Shown: in pieces, positions 25,330-35,201 of the stretch
Position numbering within the stretch: position 1 is the first letter of the stretch
Layout of the letters: every line of letters begins with the position of its first letter
Position numbers and translations under genes: made by a program
Notes under the pieces: model-generated
Database searches by the model: none
What the model was told of the DNA's origin: nothing
What the model saw: only the letters and a program-made list of their open reading frames with translations
Origin: RYN-230 sp963717125
GTDB taxonomy: Bacteria; Actinomycetota; Actinomycetes; Streptosporangiales; Streptosporangiaceae
DNA: 64,000 nt
Direction: 5' to 3'
NCBI GenBank assembly: GCA_963717125.1
Contig: CAVQVG010000017.1
Coordinates: 1 to 64,000 of the forward strand

Positions 25330-28300
25330 TCACGGCGGCTGGGGGTACGTCGCGGCCGGCGCGGAATTCGGCTCGCCAGGCCCGGCTGGGTATTGCGCGC
25401 AGTTTCTGACGTAGGGGGTGCGGCTGCCGACGTACTGGTTCCACTCGGTCTTGGTGAGGTTGCGCCCGGCGATCTGGCAGGCTTGCCGCACCCAGGTGAG
25501 AGGTGTCGCCCACAGCCGCGCCGTACCGTCCTCGGAGCCGCTAGCCAGCAGCGCGCCGTCCGGGCTGAACGTGACGGCGTCAACGGCGGCGGTGTGCAGG
25601 GCGAGTGGGGCGCCGAACTGCTGCCGGGTGGCTACGTCCCACAGCCGTACGGTCTGGTCGGCGTCCGCCGTCGCGAGCAGTTTCCCGTCCGGGCTGAACG
25701 CGAGCCCGTTCACCCTGCCGGTGTAGCGGAACGTCCCGGCGGGCTTTCTGGTGGCGACGTCCCACAGCTGGATTGATGTGCCGCCGTAGGTCGATCCCGC
25801 GGTGGCCAGCAGCTTCCCGTCCGGGCTGAACGCCACGGCTGACAGCTCATCCCCGGCATCCAGCGGGGGCGTGAGGTCTGCCACCCGGGTGTGGGAGACC
25901 GTGTCCCACAGCAGGACTCCGCCATAGGTTGCGACTGCGAGCAACCGGCCGTCCGGGCTGAATGCCAGGCCGCCTACGTTGCCCCGGATGACCACGGCAT
26001 CACGGGTGCGGGTGTCGAGGTTCCACACCTGCGCATCGGAAGGCTTATTGGCCTGGGAGGTTTCTCCGGCGACGGCGAGCAGCTCGCCGTCCGGGCTGAT
26101 CGCTACCGCGGATTCGTATATGTCGCCGGTGTGAATCGCACCGGCCGCCTGGCCGGTGCGGGTGTCCCAGAGCTTGATCGTGCTGCCGGCCGTCGCGAGC
26201 AGCCCGCCGCGGCTGAAGGCCGCGCCGGTTATTGGTCCGGAGCTTGTTGTCGAGCTCGGGTTGATCGCGGTGCCGAGGGTGGCGAGGGCCCGGCGGGTGG
26301 CCGCGTTCCATAGCCGGGTGGTGGTGTTGAAGCCGCCGGTCGCCAGGGTCGCCCCGCCCGGGCTGAACGCGACGGATTCGACATACCGCTGGCCGGTGGC
26401 CAGCGCCTCGCCGAGCGGCTGGCGTGTGCTGAAGTCCCATATCCGGACGGTGCCATCATCCGAGGCTGACACCAGGTGGGTGCCGCTCCGGTTGAACACC
26501 AGCCGGTGATGCCGCCGGTGTGCCCGAGGAAGGGGACGCCGGTCTGCTGCCGGCTGCGGAGGTCCCAGATCCGGATCACGCCCTGTGAGTCACCGGTCGC
26601 CAGGGTCTTGCCATCCGGGCTGAAGGCGATTGCCTTGATGGGCACCGTGCCGATGGGGAGTGTGCCGCCGGGCCGCGCCGGTGACGAGATTCCAGAGGTA
26701 GACGTTTCCGGTGTCACTGGCGATCGCCAGTTCGCGCCCGTCCGGGCTGTACGCGACTTGGTTGGCGTCGATGTCCGGAGTTTGCCGGAAGGTCAGCCGC
26801 CGTTGGGTGGCGATATCCCAGCGCTGCACCTGCCCGAGGTCACTGGAGATGGCGAGGGTGGTGCTGTCCGGGCTGAACGCCAGGCTGGTGATGTAGCCCG
26901 CGCGGGTGTCGATGGGCTGGCCTATGGGCTGCCGCGTGGCCAGGTTCCACACCCTGACCTGGTCGAGGTAGGCAGCAGCCAGCAGCCTCCCGTCCGGGCT
27001 GAACGCCACGGACCCGAGGAAGGAATCCAGATTGCCAGTCAGCGGGCCGCCGACCTTGGCGTGGGTGGCCACGTCCCACAGCTGGACGTCCGCGCCAATC
27101 GTGGCGAGTAGCTTGCCGTCCGGGCTGAACGCGACGTCGTTGTAGGGGGGAGCCAGGAAATGCGCCCGTGGGAATGGCTTACCTTCTGGCTGGCCGGACG
27201 CGCTGTTCCAGATCTGCACCTGGCCGCTCTCGGTCGCGGCGGCCAGCAGCTTCCCGCCAGGGCTGACGGCCACCGCGTTGACCTGCGACTGGGACCCGGG
27301 CGCGTACAGCACCCGGGACAGCTCGACCGGTTGGGACAGCGCAGTCTCAACGCTCGCCCAGGCGGTCTGGCTGTCCGCACTGCGCAGGCTTTCCAGGCTG
27401 AGCAGTGCGGCCAGGTCGGGCTGCGTGCTGGCCAGCCCGGTCGCCTCCGCGGCCAGCCGGCCCGCGTTGGCTTGCTGCTCCCCCGCAATGGCCAGCCTGG
27501 CCTTTTCGCGGGCATCTGACGCTTGGCTGGACGCGTAGCCGAACAACCCGATGGCGACGATCGCTGCGAGCACCGCGGCTGCTGTCGCCGCTGCCAGGAT
27601 GGCGGCCCGCCGCCGGTCACGGCTGAGCCGGCGATGCTCGGCGCGGTCGCTGCGCTGGATGAAATCGCTCAAGCCCGCGGTCAGGCCGGCGGGGTGGCTG
27701 TCCCGCCAGTGACGGGCGGCTTGCAAAGCGGTGCCGCGCAGCAGCAGTTCAGGGTCGGCAGTCCCGCCGCCAGCGCTGGCCTGCCACTGCGCGTAGTCAT
27801 CTTCGGCTTCCCGCCGCCAGGCGAAGAAATCCCTGTCTTCCGCGAGCCAGCCCCGCAGCAGTGCCCATTCGTGGATCAGCGACTCGTGGGCCAGTTCCGC
27901 CACGGGGCCGCCAGTGGCGGGGTCCTTGCCGGTGGTGATCAGGCGCTGCCCGGCCAGCGCGGACACGGCCGCGGCCACCGCCGGGCCAGGATCCGGGCCC
28001 GGCGGCGGGTCAGTCTGGCCGCCCGGCCCGGCGCCATCCCCCATCAGTTCGCCGAGCGGGCGGCGCTGCCGGGTCGGCGGGATGCCGGCCGGTTCGTCGC
28101 CTGGCCGGACCAGGGCGGTCAGCACCTGCCGGGCGAGCGGCCGCTGCCCCGGCGGCAGCAGGCTGCACGCTGCCTCGTACCCGCGGTCACACCACCGGTC
28201 CAGCCAGCCGATCACCCCGCCCATCCGGTCGTAGGCCGCGTGCGTCAGGCGGCCGTCGGAGCGTCGTTCCCACAGCTCAGTCAGCGCCGAAGAAAGCAGC

Positions 28301-29685
28301 GGCAGTACCGTGGCGGCGGCGCCGCCGGCGGCCGGGCCGGACGGGCTGGTCACCCTGGCCGCATCGGCGGCGATGCGCTCGGGCAGGTTGGGTTCCAGGG
28401 TCAGCCCGGCTCGTGCCGCGGGTTCCGCGATGATCGCGGTCAGCTCCGCCAGGTCGAGGGCCGCGGGCACGTTGACCAGACCACGTTCGACCAGCGGCAT
28501 CAGACCAGGAGCGGCTGCGGCCAGCGCCGCGTAAAAGTCATCCCGCAGCACGACGATAACCGTGACCGCTGGGTCCTGCTGCACGCCACTGGCAAGCTGC
28601 CCGAGCAGTGCTTCGCGTGCCTGCGGCGGCGTCGTCACCAGCAGTTCCTCAGCCTGGTCAAGCACAACCACGAGCCGGTCATACCCGGAGTTGGCGGTCA
28701 GCCAGCGCCGGGCCGCTCCGGATAGCCCGCGCGCCGCGCCAGGCAGGCCCGCCTCGGCCAGCTGTGCATACGGATCGCGGCCCGGCCGGGCGGTGAGCGA
28801 CCCCCAGCGGTCGCTGCCCGGCAGAGCGCCGCTGGCCAGCGCGGGCAGCACGCCGGCCTGGATGAGCGAGGATTTACCGCTGCCCGATGGGCCGAGCAGG
28901 GCCAGGAACCCAGGGCTGGCGCGCAGACTGCGCAGCACAGCTGCCACCGCCCGATCCCGGCCCCGGAACAGCGCAGCGTCGGCCCTGCTAAACGGCCGCA
29001 GACCAGCGTAGGGACAGGTCTCAGATATGGACAGCTCGGGGCACGCCTCGCGCAGCGCCTCAGCCGGTGTGACGTACGCGGTCTGCCCGCCGCGGCCCAG
29101 CCGGTCTGGGGCAGCCACCGAATCGACCATGCCCACCACCAGGCCGGTGCGTTCATCCAGCACCGGCCCGCCACTGAAACCTTCGGTCACCTCGGTGCAG
29201 CCGGTGAGCTGCAGCAGGTCCTGGCCGTCGGCCGTGATAACGTCCCCCGCGATCGCGTAACCGTAGTGCCCGCCGTCCGGTGCGTTGGCCGGGAACCCGA
29301 ACGTCTTGACCTGATGCGACCGGATGCCACGCGCCGGGCCTAACGACAGCGGGTGAGCCCCGTCAGGCGGCGGCACGGATAGCCGCAGGAACGCGATGTC
29401 ACCTGCACCGGGATCACGCCAAAGTCCCGGGTCAACCTGGCCGACCCGCATCTGTGCTGCGCCGTCGGCCAGCCCGGGGAACTCCACTTGTACCGGGCCG
29501 GCGGCCGCCTCCCCGGCATGGCCCGCTAGGACGTGGGCACAGGTAACGAGCAGCCGCTCGGTAACGAGAAACCCGGTCCCCGCTGGCCTGCCTTCGGCGT
29601 CCAGCACCCGGGCCACCCCCCGGGCCAGTTCGATGCTGGGGTTGGTGGCCGGCGTGGGGGCAGCCTCATCCGGAGTCATCGTCAC
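25330..29685 (-). pseudogene. Trypsin-nSTAND1-TM-WD40 protein, two compensating frameshifts
   Basis: Read from the ATG at 29685. Residues about 20-225 are a trypsin-like protease with His in LLVTCAHVLAG, Asp in DIAFLRL and Ser in EGFSGGPV. From about 240 an nSTAND1 NTPase begins (CPYAGLRPFSRADAALFRGR) with Walker A GPSGSGKSS. A membrane helix near residue 700 is followed by WD40 repeats (AFSPDGKLLA type). Near 26667-26672 one extra base moves the frame (GGTLPIGTVPIKAIAFSPDG), and near 26500-26506 a missing base moves it back, after which seven or more repeats continue to 25330. The restored protein is about 1450 residues. Such proteins are predicted invasion sensors that release protease activity. 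Confidence 0.75.
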
Positions 29686-30010
29686 CGGTGCGCTGCCAGC
29701 GCAGCGTCACTTTCAGGTTGCACTCGCCCGTGGTCTTCGTGATGACCGCGCCCACCTCAGCGGTGAGCTTGAGCCCGAATTCCACCGTGACCTCGTCGGG
29801 ACCAGCTTCACGCAGCTTCGCGAGCGTGGCCCGGGCCGCGGCCGTCACCGGCTCCAGCGCCGTCTCAAGGGTCTGTGCCGCCCTGACCGCCGCCTCGGCC
29901 GTCGGCGCCCCCCGGCCCGCTTTGACCACGCCGCCGCCATCGGGCGGGTCGCCAGACTCGACAATCACGGTGCCGCCGCCACCCAGCGGTACCGCGATCA
30001 ACTCGCTCAT
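29666..30010 (-). CDS. Trypco1 (CU044_2847-type) trypsin-co-occurring protein
   Basis: A protein of 114 residues: LIAVPLGGGGTVIVESGDP, then a helix ALEPVTAAARATLAKLREAG and two strands, EVTVEFGLKLTAEVG and CNLKVTLRW. This is the pattern of the small Trypco1 domain that travels with trypsin-like proteases in STAND conflict systems. It starts the operon and overlaps the protease-NTPase gene by 20 bp, as is usual for the pair. It probably acts as the adaptor or the activation-linked substrate of the protease; that role is inferred from published comparative genomics of the family. Confidence 0.75.
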   Translation of the reverse strand: MSELIAVPLGGGGTVIVESGDPPDGGGVVKAGRGAPTAEAAVRAAQTLETALEPVTAAARATLAKLREAGPDEVTVEFGLKLTAEVGAVITKTTGECNLKVTLRWQRTGDDDSG

Positions 30011-30189
30011 GATCCCGCCTGACCATGTTGAACCGATAAACCCGCCAGGCTAAGCAGGACCTGGCGGTTGCGCCAGGGCCGGCATTTGCGGCGGAGATAG
30101 CCAGACTAGCGGGTCAATGTCCCGGCATCGGGCGGCTAAGTAACAGCAGACCGTTTGCCCGCCTTCTGAAGTGCGAATACGCGACAACC

Positions 30190-32082
30190 TCACCTCACTG
30201 GCGGACGACGGCCCGTGGCCGGTGGGCTTCCCGCTTCGGCGGCCCTAGTGACATTGGCTCTTCGATCAGCTCGGCGCAGTGCCCCTCGCGTGCGGGATCC
30301 TGCGTACCGTGGGGAGATGGGCGCAGGCGTGTCGGCCGACGCTTGGCGGTGCGCCTTGGCGATTGCTTCTGCGAGGAGTTCCCGGCCTGCTTCGTCGATG
30401 GCGCTCGCGCGTGCCAGCAGGGCCGGTTCGGTGAGTTGAAGGTCTCGTACCGCGTCCTCCAGGTGGCCGGGCTGGGTGAGGTCGGCCGAGATTTGGCCTG
30501 CTGGTCGCCCCTCGGCCGATGGCTCCAGCAGCAGTTCTCCGGGCGGCACTGCTGGGAGCGGTGGGCTGGGTGCAGCCCGGGCGTGAGCTGCTGCCAGGAC
30601 GCGGGATGGGGTTCGAGCGGCGAGGGCGAGGTGATCGAACGCCTTGGTGGCGTCGGTGCAGGTCTTGACAGCGAGACGGTAGCTGTCCAGGAGGGCGGAG
30701 ACCCGGGACACAGGCGCTGGAGCGTGCGGGTAGGGGATGTCGTGGTCGGCGGGGAGCAGGCGGGTGGGGATGTAAAGCCTGCTGTCGGCTGCAGCTCTGC
30801 GGACGCAGCGCTGATCGGTGGCCGCGATGTGGGTCAGAGTGTCGGTTGCGTGGTGGACCGCGGCCAGCACGCTGCGCAAGTCTCTCGCGGTCGGGGCGAG
30901 GTTGGCGGGGCGGCGGGGACGGCTGGTGTAGCTGCGGGCGGGGGTCCATTCCCGGTTGACGTAGGCGAGGCGGCCAACACGCACGACCAGGTCGCCGATT
31001 TCGGCGGCAACGCGGCTGACGCCTTTGCCGTGGTTGACGCCAGTGGACAGGGTGCCCCATTCGGCTGTGACTGCCTGCCAGGAGGTTGTTACGTGCATGA
31101 CCGCCCGGAGAGTGTTGTCGAGGTGGGCCTGGACCATGGGGTCAAGATCGAGGGCAGCGGCGCGCCGGGCGAGGGCGTGGAGGATGACTTCGGTGCTGTG
31201 AGCGGTGATCGCCGCTGCGAGCGCGTCACGCCGCCAGGAGACGGAGGTGGCCTGCGGTGACCAGCGCGCGGCGCGGGCGAAGGCCGCGGCCGCGTGCTGC
31301 AGCCGCCCGGCGGTGATGATCACACCATCGCACAGGTCCCGCAGTGTTTCCGTGGCGGCGATAGGTCGGCGAACTGGCGGAAGATTGGCGGGCATAATGG
31401 CGAGCACGAGCCGCGCGTTAGCGCTGGGTTGCCGATAGTGTCTGCGCGTTTCGAGCTTGACTCCGGCGATCCACAGCCATCTGCTGGCGTCGTGCAAGGC
31501 CAGCCCAGCTGTCGCGGGTGTGGCGGAACCCCGCGGGGGCTTCAGGGACAGTCGCATCATCCAGGGTGCCAGCTGCGCGGCCATGGTGCCGATGTCGCTG
31601 AGCAACGCGTCGGTGATCGGTCGGGTGTGGATGGCTTTGGCCCAGGATGAGGAGCGGTGACGGGCGCCGGTGGCCGGGTCAGTGGAGAAGTGGGTGTGCA
31701 GCAGGTCCCGGCCGACCGCCAGCTGCGTGGCCGCGTCGGCCAGGTGCTGGGCCGCAGGGTGAGTCCCGCCGGTGCTGATGTCGATCATGGTTGAGGCGGC
31801 CGTGTAGTGCAGGACCTGGGCGGACCGGCGCAGCGCGATCCGCGCCTCCAGCGCCTCACGCACACCCCGGCCTGGGTTCTGCCTGGCCAGCGGGTGGTCG
31901 AATTCTCCTGGCAGTGGCATGTCGCCTACGTAGCGGGCCAGCGTGGTGACGAGGCGGTCGAGTTCGCGGATCACCCCGAGCCTGGCGTCGTCGGGCAGCT
32001 TAACGGGGATGGATACGGCGGCGGTGATGTTGTCGTGGGCGCGGGCGAGGAAGTCACCGAAGACCGGGCGCATCGTCACCAC
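30190..32082 (-). CDS. Hypothetical Arg/Ala-rich protein of the element
   Basis: A protein of 630 residues beginning with GTG at 32082 (an ATG three codons later is possible). It is almost entirely alpha-helical, rich in Ala, Arg and His, without membrane segments or catalytic motifs I recognise. Large helical proteins like this occur beside DUF2637 genes and integrases in actinobacterial ICEs. Its start overlaps the end of the 142-residue gene by 29 bp, so the two are likely co-expressed. A DNA-associated or replication-linked role is possible but unsupported. Confidence 0.6.
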   Translation of the reverse strand: MVTMRPVFGDFLARAHDNITAAVSIPVKLPDDARLGVIRELDRLVTTLARYVGDMPLPGEFDHPLARQNPGRGVREALEARIALRRSAQVLHYTAASTMIDISTGGTHPAAQHLADAATQLAVGRDLLHTHFSTDPATGARHRSSSWAKAIHTRPITDALLSDIGTMAAQLAPWMMRLSLKPPRGSATPATAGLALHDASRWLWIAGVKLETRRHYRQPSANARLVLAIMPANLPPVRRPIAATETLRDLCDGVIITAGRLQHAAAAFARAARWSPQATSVSWRRDALAAAITAHSTEVILHALARRAAALDLDPMVQAHLDNTLRAVMHVTTSWQAVTAEWGTLSTGVNHGKGVSRVAAEIGDLVVRVGRLAYVNREWTPARSYTSRPRRPANLAPTARDLRSVLAAVHHATDTLTHIAATDQRCVRRAAADSRLYIPTRLLPADHDIPYPHAPAPVSRVSALLDSYRLAVKTCTDATKAFDHLALAARTPSRVLAAAHARAAPSPPLPAVPPGELLLEPSAEGRPAGQISADLTQPGHLEDAVRDLQLTEPALLARASAIDEAGRELLAEAIAKAHRQASADTPAPISPRYAGSRTRGALRRADRRANVTRAAEAGSPPATGRRPPVR

Positions 32083-32482
32083 GGGCCATCAGGTCGCCGA
32101 CCCGGCGGGCCGCGTCTGCGGCCCCCTCGCACGCGTCGCGGTCCTGCGGGTTCGAGGCGGCTGCCGCCGCCTGGGTGAGGCAGCAGTCGAGCAGCGCCGC
32201 CAGGTCGCAGAGGGTGTCGATCGCCTCGTTCGGGTCGGCGTCGGGCGGCAGGAGGCTAGGCTGTGGGTCGGCAGGGCCTGGGGGGAGTGAGGGGGCGCCG
32301 GTGATGGCTTCTCTGCCTTCCGCGGCGGCTACCGCGGTGGTCATGAAGGCCGCGAACAGCTCGGGGATCTCATCTACGCGGCTGTCGGCTTGCTGGCGGA
32401 TGGTCTCGAACGCGTCAAAGGCTGCCGCCAGCGTCTCTGGGAGGCCGGGTGCTTCCTGGAGGCGGGCTTGAATGGTCTGCAT
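32054..32482 (-). CDS. Hypothetical acidic helical protein
   Basis: A protein of 142 residues, acidic and helical (LPETLAAAFDAFETIRQQAD and CDLAALLDCCLTQAAAAAS) with a Pro-rich linker in the middle. No known domain. It overlaps the 630-residue gene downstream and lies 27 bp after the DUF2637 gene, completing a four-gene minus-strand operon that starts with the integrase. Confidence 0.5.
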   Translation of the reverse strand: MQTIQARLQEAPGLPETLAAAFDAFETIRQQADSRVDEIPELFAAFMTTAVAAAEGREAITGAPSLPPGPADPQPSLLPPDADPNEAIDTLCDLAALLDCCLTQAAAAASNPQDRDACEGAADAARRVGDLMARGDDAPGLR

Positions 32483-32509
32483 CTGGTCACCGTCCCGTGG
32501 GTGGGTCGT

Positions 32510-33211
32510 TCAGGCGGCGGCGTCGCGGGCCAGGCCGATGGTTTCCGCGATGTGACGCAAGTGATCATTGGGGAAGTGGTGGCCGTGGCCACGTAGCTCC
32601 CGGGCCAGGGTGCGCTGGCTGAGCCGTTGGCCGCGGGCAGTGGCGTTGTGAAAGATAAGGCGCGCATCGTGCAGCAGGCGGAGGTCTGGCCCAGCGTCGG
32701 ATGGGGTGGGGCTAGGGACTGCGCGTACAGGCAACAGCGTGGCCGTGGGCGGCGGAGCCAGCATCAGCCGAGCCGGGGGGCGCTGGCGGGTTGGGTGCTG
32801 GCGGGTCATCTTCACCACCAGTAGGCCGACGGACAGACCTGCGAACGCGGCCAGGGGGCTGGTCGCGGCGGTCAGCCGGTCGGCCACGGTGACCGGCTCG
32901 CCAGGGATGGCCTGGATGTGGCCGACGTTGCCGGCCACACTGACGGCCAGGCCGGTCAGAGCGGTGGCCCAGGGCCAGATCCGTTGGCGGGCGGGCCAGG
33001 CGTCCAGATAAGCGACATAGAGCGCGAGTTCGCCGACGGCCAGAAACACGTCGATCTCGGCGGGCCAGGACATCGCCTGCCAGCCGGTCAGCCGGTGGTG
33101 GACCGCCCAGTCATACAGGCCCGCGTAGCTGTGGGCCAGGGCGTTGGCGCTGGCCAGGATGGCGACCACGGCGATCGCGTACAGTGCCGCCTTCCGGGTC
33201 CGCGGGTTCAC
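32510..33211 (-). CDS. DUF2637 (SpdB-like) membrane protein with C-terminal HTH-like tail
   Basis: A protein of 233 residues. Four hydrophobic helices cover the first 130 residues, with the family segment MSWPAEIDVFLAVGELALYV, typical of DUF2637. The C-terminal 60 residues (RLSQRTLARELRGHGHHFPN) resemble a small winged or HTH module, as in SpdB proteins that help plasmids spread through Streptomyces mycelium. Its start overlaps the integrase stop by 4 bp (ATGA), so both come from one message. Confidence 0.8.
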   Translation of the reverse strand: MNPRTRKAALYAIAVVAILASANALAHSYAGLYDWAVHHRLTGWQAMSWPAEIDVFLAVGELALYVAYLDAWPARQRIWPWATALTGLAVSVAGNVGHIQAIPGEPVTVADRLTAATSPLAAFAGLSVGLLVVKMTRQHPTRQRPPARLMLAPPPTATLLPVRAVPSPTPSDAGPDLRLLHDARLIFHNATARGQRLSQRTLARELRGHGHHFPNDHLRHIAETIGLARDAAA

Positions 33212-34563
33212 GCAGACCTCCGCGGGCTGGTTTTCTTGTTGCGGTTGCGGATCTGGGTGAAGGCCTCGACGGCGGTTTCGTCGGCGTCAGGGAGCGTGTG
33301 CAGGTAGCGCTGTGTGGTCATGATCGACGCGTGCCCGAGACGTTCCTTGACGACCTGCAGGTCAGCGCCGCCAGCCAGCAGCCATGACGCATGCGAGTGC
33401 CGGAGATCATGGAAACGGGGCAAATCGGTCAGGCCCGCGGCCGTGCAGGCTGGGCGCCAGACCATGCGACGGAACCAGTTCCGCCCGATGTGCTCGTCAT
33501 CCACTGTCTGGGGGTCCCGCCGCCTGGTGGTGACGGTGGCGCGTCGCTTGGCCCGGTAGTCGGCGAACGCGCGCCGGCAGTGCTCGCACCGACATTTTCC
33601 GGCGTTGTAGGCGCTGAGCGTGCCGTGCCGGTAGCGGCGGTCTGCCTCGTTGGGTTCGGTGAAGCCGAGAGTGTCCGGCTCGATGATCGCGCGGAGCGGC
33701 GTTGGGGGAGCCGGGCGCCGGGCGAACAGCAAGGCGTCCGGGCTGAGTGCGTGGACCCGGATGTGCTCCTTGAGCTTCGCGACGATCTGCGGGCTGAGCT
33801 TGACCCGCCGGTACTCCTTATCTTTGGGGTACTCGATGACCAGGAACCGCTTGCCCTCGGGATGGAACTTGCGGTTGACCTCGATGACTTTGCGGCTCAC
33901 TGTGAGCATGCGGCTGACCAGGTCCAGGTCACTGACCCGGAGCTCGGCCAGCTCGCCCCAGCGGAGCCCGCTCTCGATGGCGGTCTCGACCAGGAGTTGG
34001 GTGTCAGCGTCGGGCAGCGCGTCGTAGATCACGTCGAACTGCTCCGGGGTGACGATGGTGCGCACGGTGGCGGGAACGGTGGGGATCCGCACTCCGCGAC
34101 ATGGGTGAATATAGGTGATCTGGTCGTTGAGCGCCGTGGTGAAGATCGAGCTGAGAATCGACGTCTTGCAGTACTGGATGGTCCAGGCTGAGTGTCCTTC
34201 CCGCTGCAGTTGTGTGATCCATTCCCGGATGTGCTCGGGAAAGATCTCAGCCATCGGCATCTTGCCCAGCGCCGGGTAGATAAACGCACCCAGGTAGTAG
34301 GTGTATTTCTCTCGGCTGGTCGGCTCCAACACATGATGGGGAAGCCAGCGTTCTTCGACATACTTCCGGAACCGCTGCCGTCCCCGGGCAGGGTCGCCGA
34401 CCCTGCCCTGCCGCAGCTCTACCTCGGCCTTCTGCCAGGCCCGGTCTGAGGCCTTCTCCGTTGCGAAGGTCCCGGCCGACCGGATCGAGCCGCGCAGATC
34501 CCGGTAGAGCGCGGTGTAACGGATCTTCCCTTTCTTGTCAACTCGCTTCCTGGAGAATCCCAT
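33208..34563 (-). CDS. Tyrosine recombinase (ICE integrase)
   Basis: A protein of 451 residues. An AP2-like arm-binding start (GKIRYTALYRDLRGSIRSAG) is followed by a SAM-like core-binding region and the catalytic domain. The first catalytic Arg lies in ESGLRWGELAELR, the His-x-x-Arg box in FHDLRHSHASWLLAGG, and the Tyr nucleophile in MTTQRYLHTL. A Cys-containing insert (CRCEHCRRAFADY), possibly zinc-binding, sits inside the catalytic domain, as in many actinobacterial integrases. It reads away from the tRNA-Glu fragment at 34724, consistent with integration there. A decayed relative lies at 38820. Confidence 0.9.
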   Translation of the reverse strand: MGFSRKRVDKKGKIRYTALYRDLRGSIRSAGTFATEKASDRAWQKAEVELRQGRVGDPARGRQRFRKYVEERWLPHHVLEPTSREKYTYYLGAFIYPALGKMPMAEIFPEHIREWITQLQREGHSAWTIQYCKTSILSSIFTTALNDQITYIHPCRGVRIPTVPATVRTIVTPEQFDVIYDALPDADTQLLVETAIESGLRWGELAELRVSDLDLVSRMLTVSRKVIEVNRKFHPEGKRFLVIEYPKDKEYRRVKLSPQIVAKLKEHIRVHALSPDALLFARRPAPPTPLRAIIEPDTLGFTEPNEADRRYRHGTLSAYNAGKCRCEHCRRAFADYRAKRRATVTTRRRDPQTVDDEHIGRNWFRRMVWRPACTAAGLTDLPRFHDLRHSHASWLLAGGADLQVVKERLGHASIMTTQRYLHTLPDADETAVEAFTQIRNRNKKTSPRRSA

Positions 34564-34584
34564 TGCCGGCCGGGCCTCCTTGAT

Positions 34585-34674
34585 CGTTTGTCATCCGTTT
34601 GTCATCAGGACCTGATGTCATTGCAGGTCACCGATTGGCATCAGCTGACATCCAGATTACTCATCTGACCTGCA
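34585..34674 (+). repeat. Arm-type repeats between integrase and attachment site
   Basis: CGTTTGTCATC occurs twice in direct tandem at 34585-34595 and 34596-34606. TGCAGGTCA at 34622-34630 has its inverted partner TGACCTGCA at 34666-34674. Such repeats next to an integrase gene and core site are the usual binding sites for the integrase arm domain and excisionase, and may also control the integrase promoter. Confidence 0.55.
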
Positions 34675-34723
34675 GCTTAATAGAGAATTGCCAGGATGGC
34701 CAAAACAAATGTGAATGGAAAAT

Positions 34724-34770
34724 CCGCCCTCTCAAGGCGGTAGCGCCGGTTCAAATCCGGTCGGGGCTAC
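34724..34770 (+). other. Attachment site: 3' part of a tRNA-Glu(CTC) gene
   Basis: The sequence folds as the anticodon arm (stem CCGCC/GGCGG, loop CTCTCAA, anticodon CTC), a short variable loop, a T arm (GCCGG, TTCAAAT, CCGGT) and the 3' acceptor strand CGGGGCT with A. The 5' half of a tRNA is absent: the upstream bases are AT-rich and do not fit a D arm. This is what integration into a tRNA leaves at one end, with the intact tRNA expected at the other end outside the window. It marks the ICE boundary; sequence to its right is chromosomal. Confidence 0.75.
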
Positions 34771-34790
34771 TCAGTGAAGTAGCAGGTCAC

Positions 34791-34823
34791 AGGCCCGGTC
34801 ACCCGCACAGGGTGGCCGGGCTT
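34791..34823 (+). terminator. Terminator hairpin after the tRNA fragment
   Basis: AGGCCCGGTCACCC pairs with GGGTGGCCGGGCTT across a GCACA loop, with two G-T pairs. It lies 20 bp after the tRNA 3' end and is probably the native tRNA terminator, which supports this side being chromosomal. The stretch from here to 35201 shows no supported gene. Confidence 0.6.
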
Positions 34824-35201
34824 GGTCATCTGTCCGTGATTTTTCCGTGGGTTCTGCCGTCACCGGGCTGCCGTCACCGGGCGGCAGCCAGTGGCTCGCG
34901 ATGAGGGTCTCCCCGTCGCGGGGCTGACGGTCACGATAGCCATGGTGTCGTCCCCTATGCCGCCCGGCGCCCCGGCCACGGCAGCTCGCCCCAGGTGGTT
35001 CATACTCCGGTCCCTGCCCGCCTCGCGCCGGCCCACACCTGGCGGACTGCGACTCGGCCCAGGACTATGCAGCCTGACGGTTTGGCCCCGCTCCGGCCTC
35101 CGCGAGGATAGCCGGAGAGCACCGCCGCGCCGCAGCGGCAGCTGCTCAACGGTGATTGCTCACCGGGCGTTCTGCCGGAGCTCAACGACCAGGGAGGACT
35201 C

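Noticed and set aside
34681..34770. A complete tRNA gene at the ICE end
   Set aside because: Only the anticodon arm, T arm and 3' acceptor strand are present; the upstream bases do not form a D arm or 5' acceptor.
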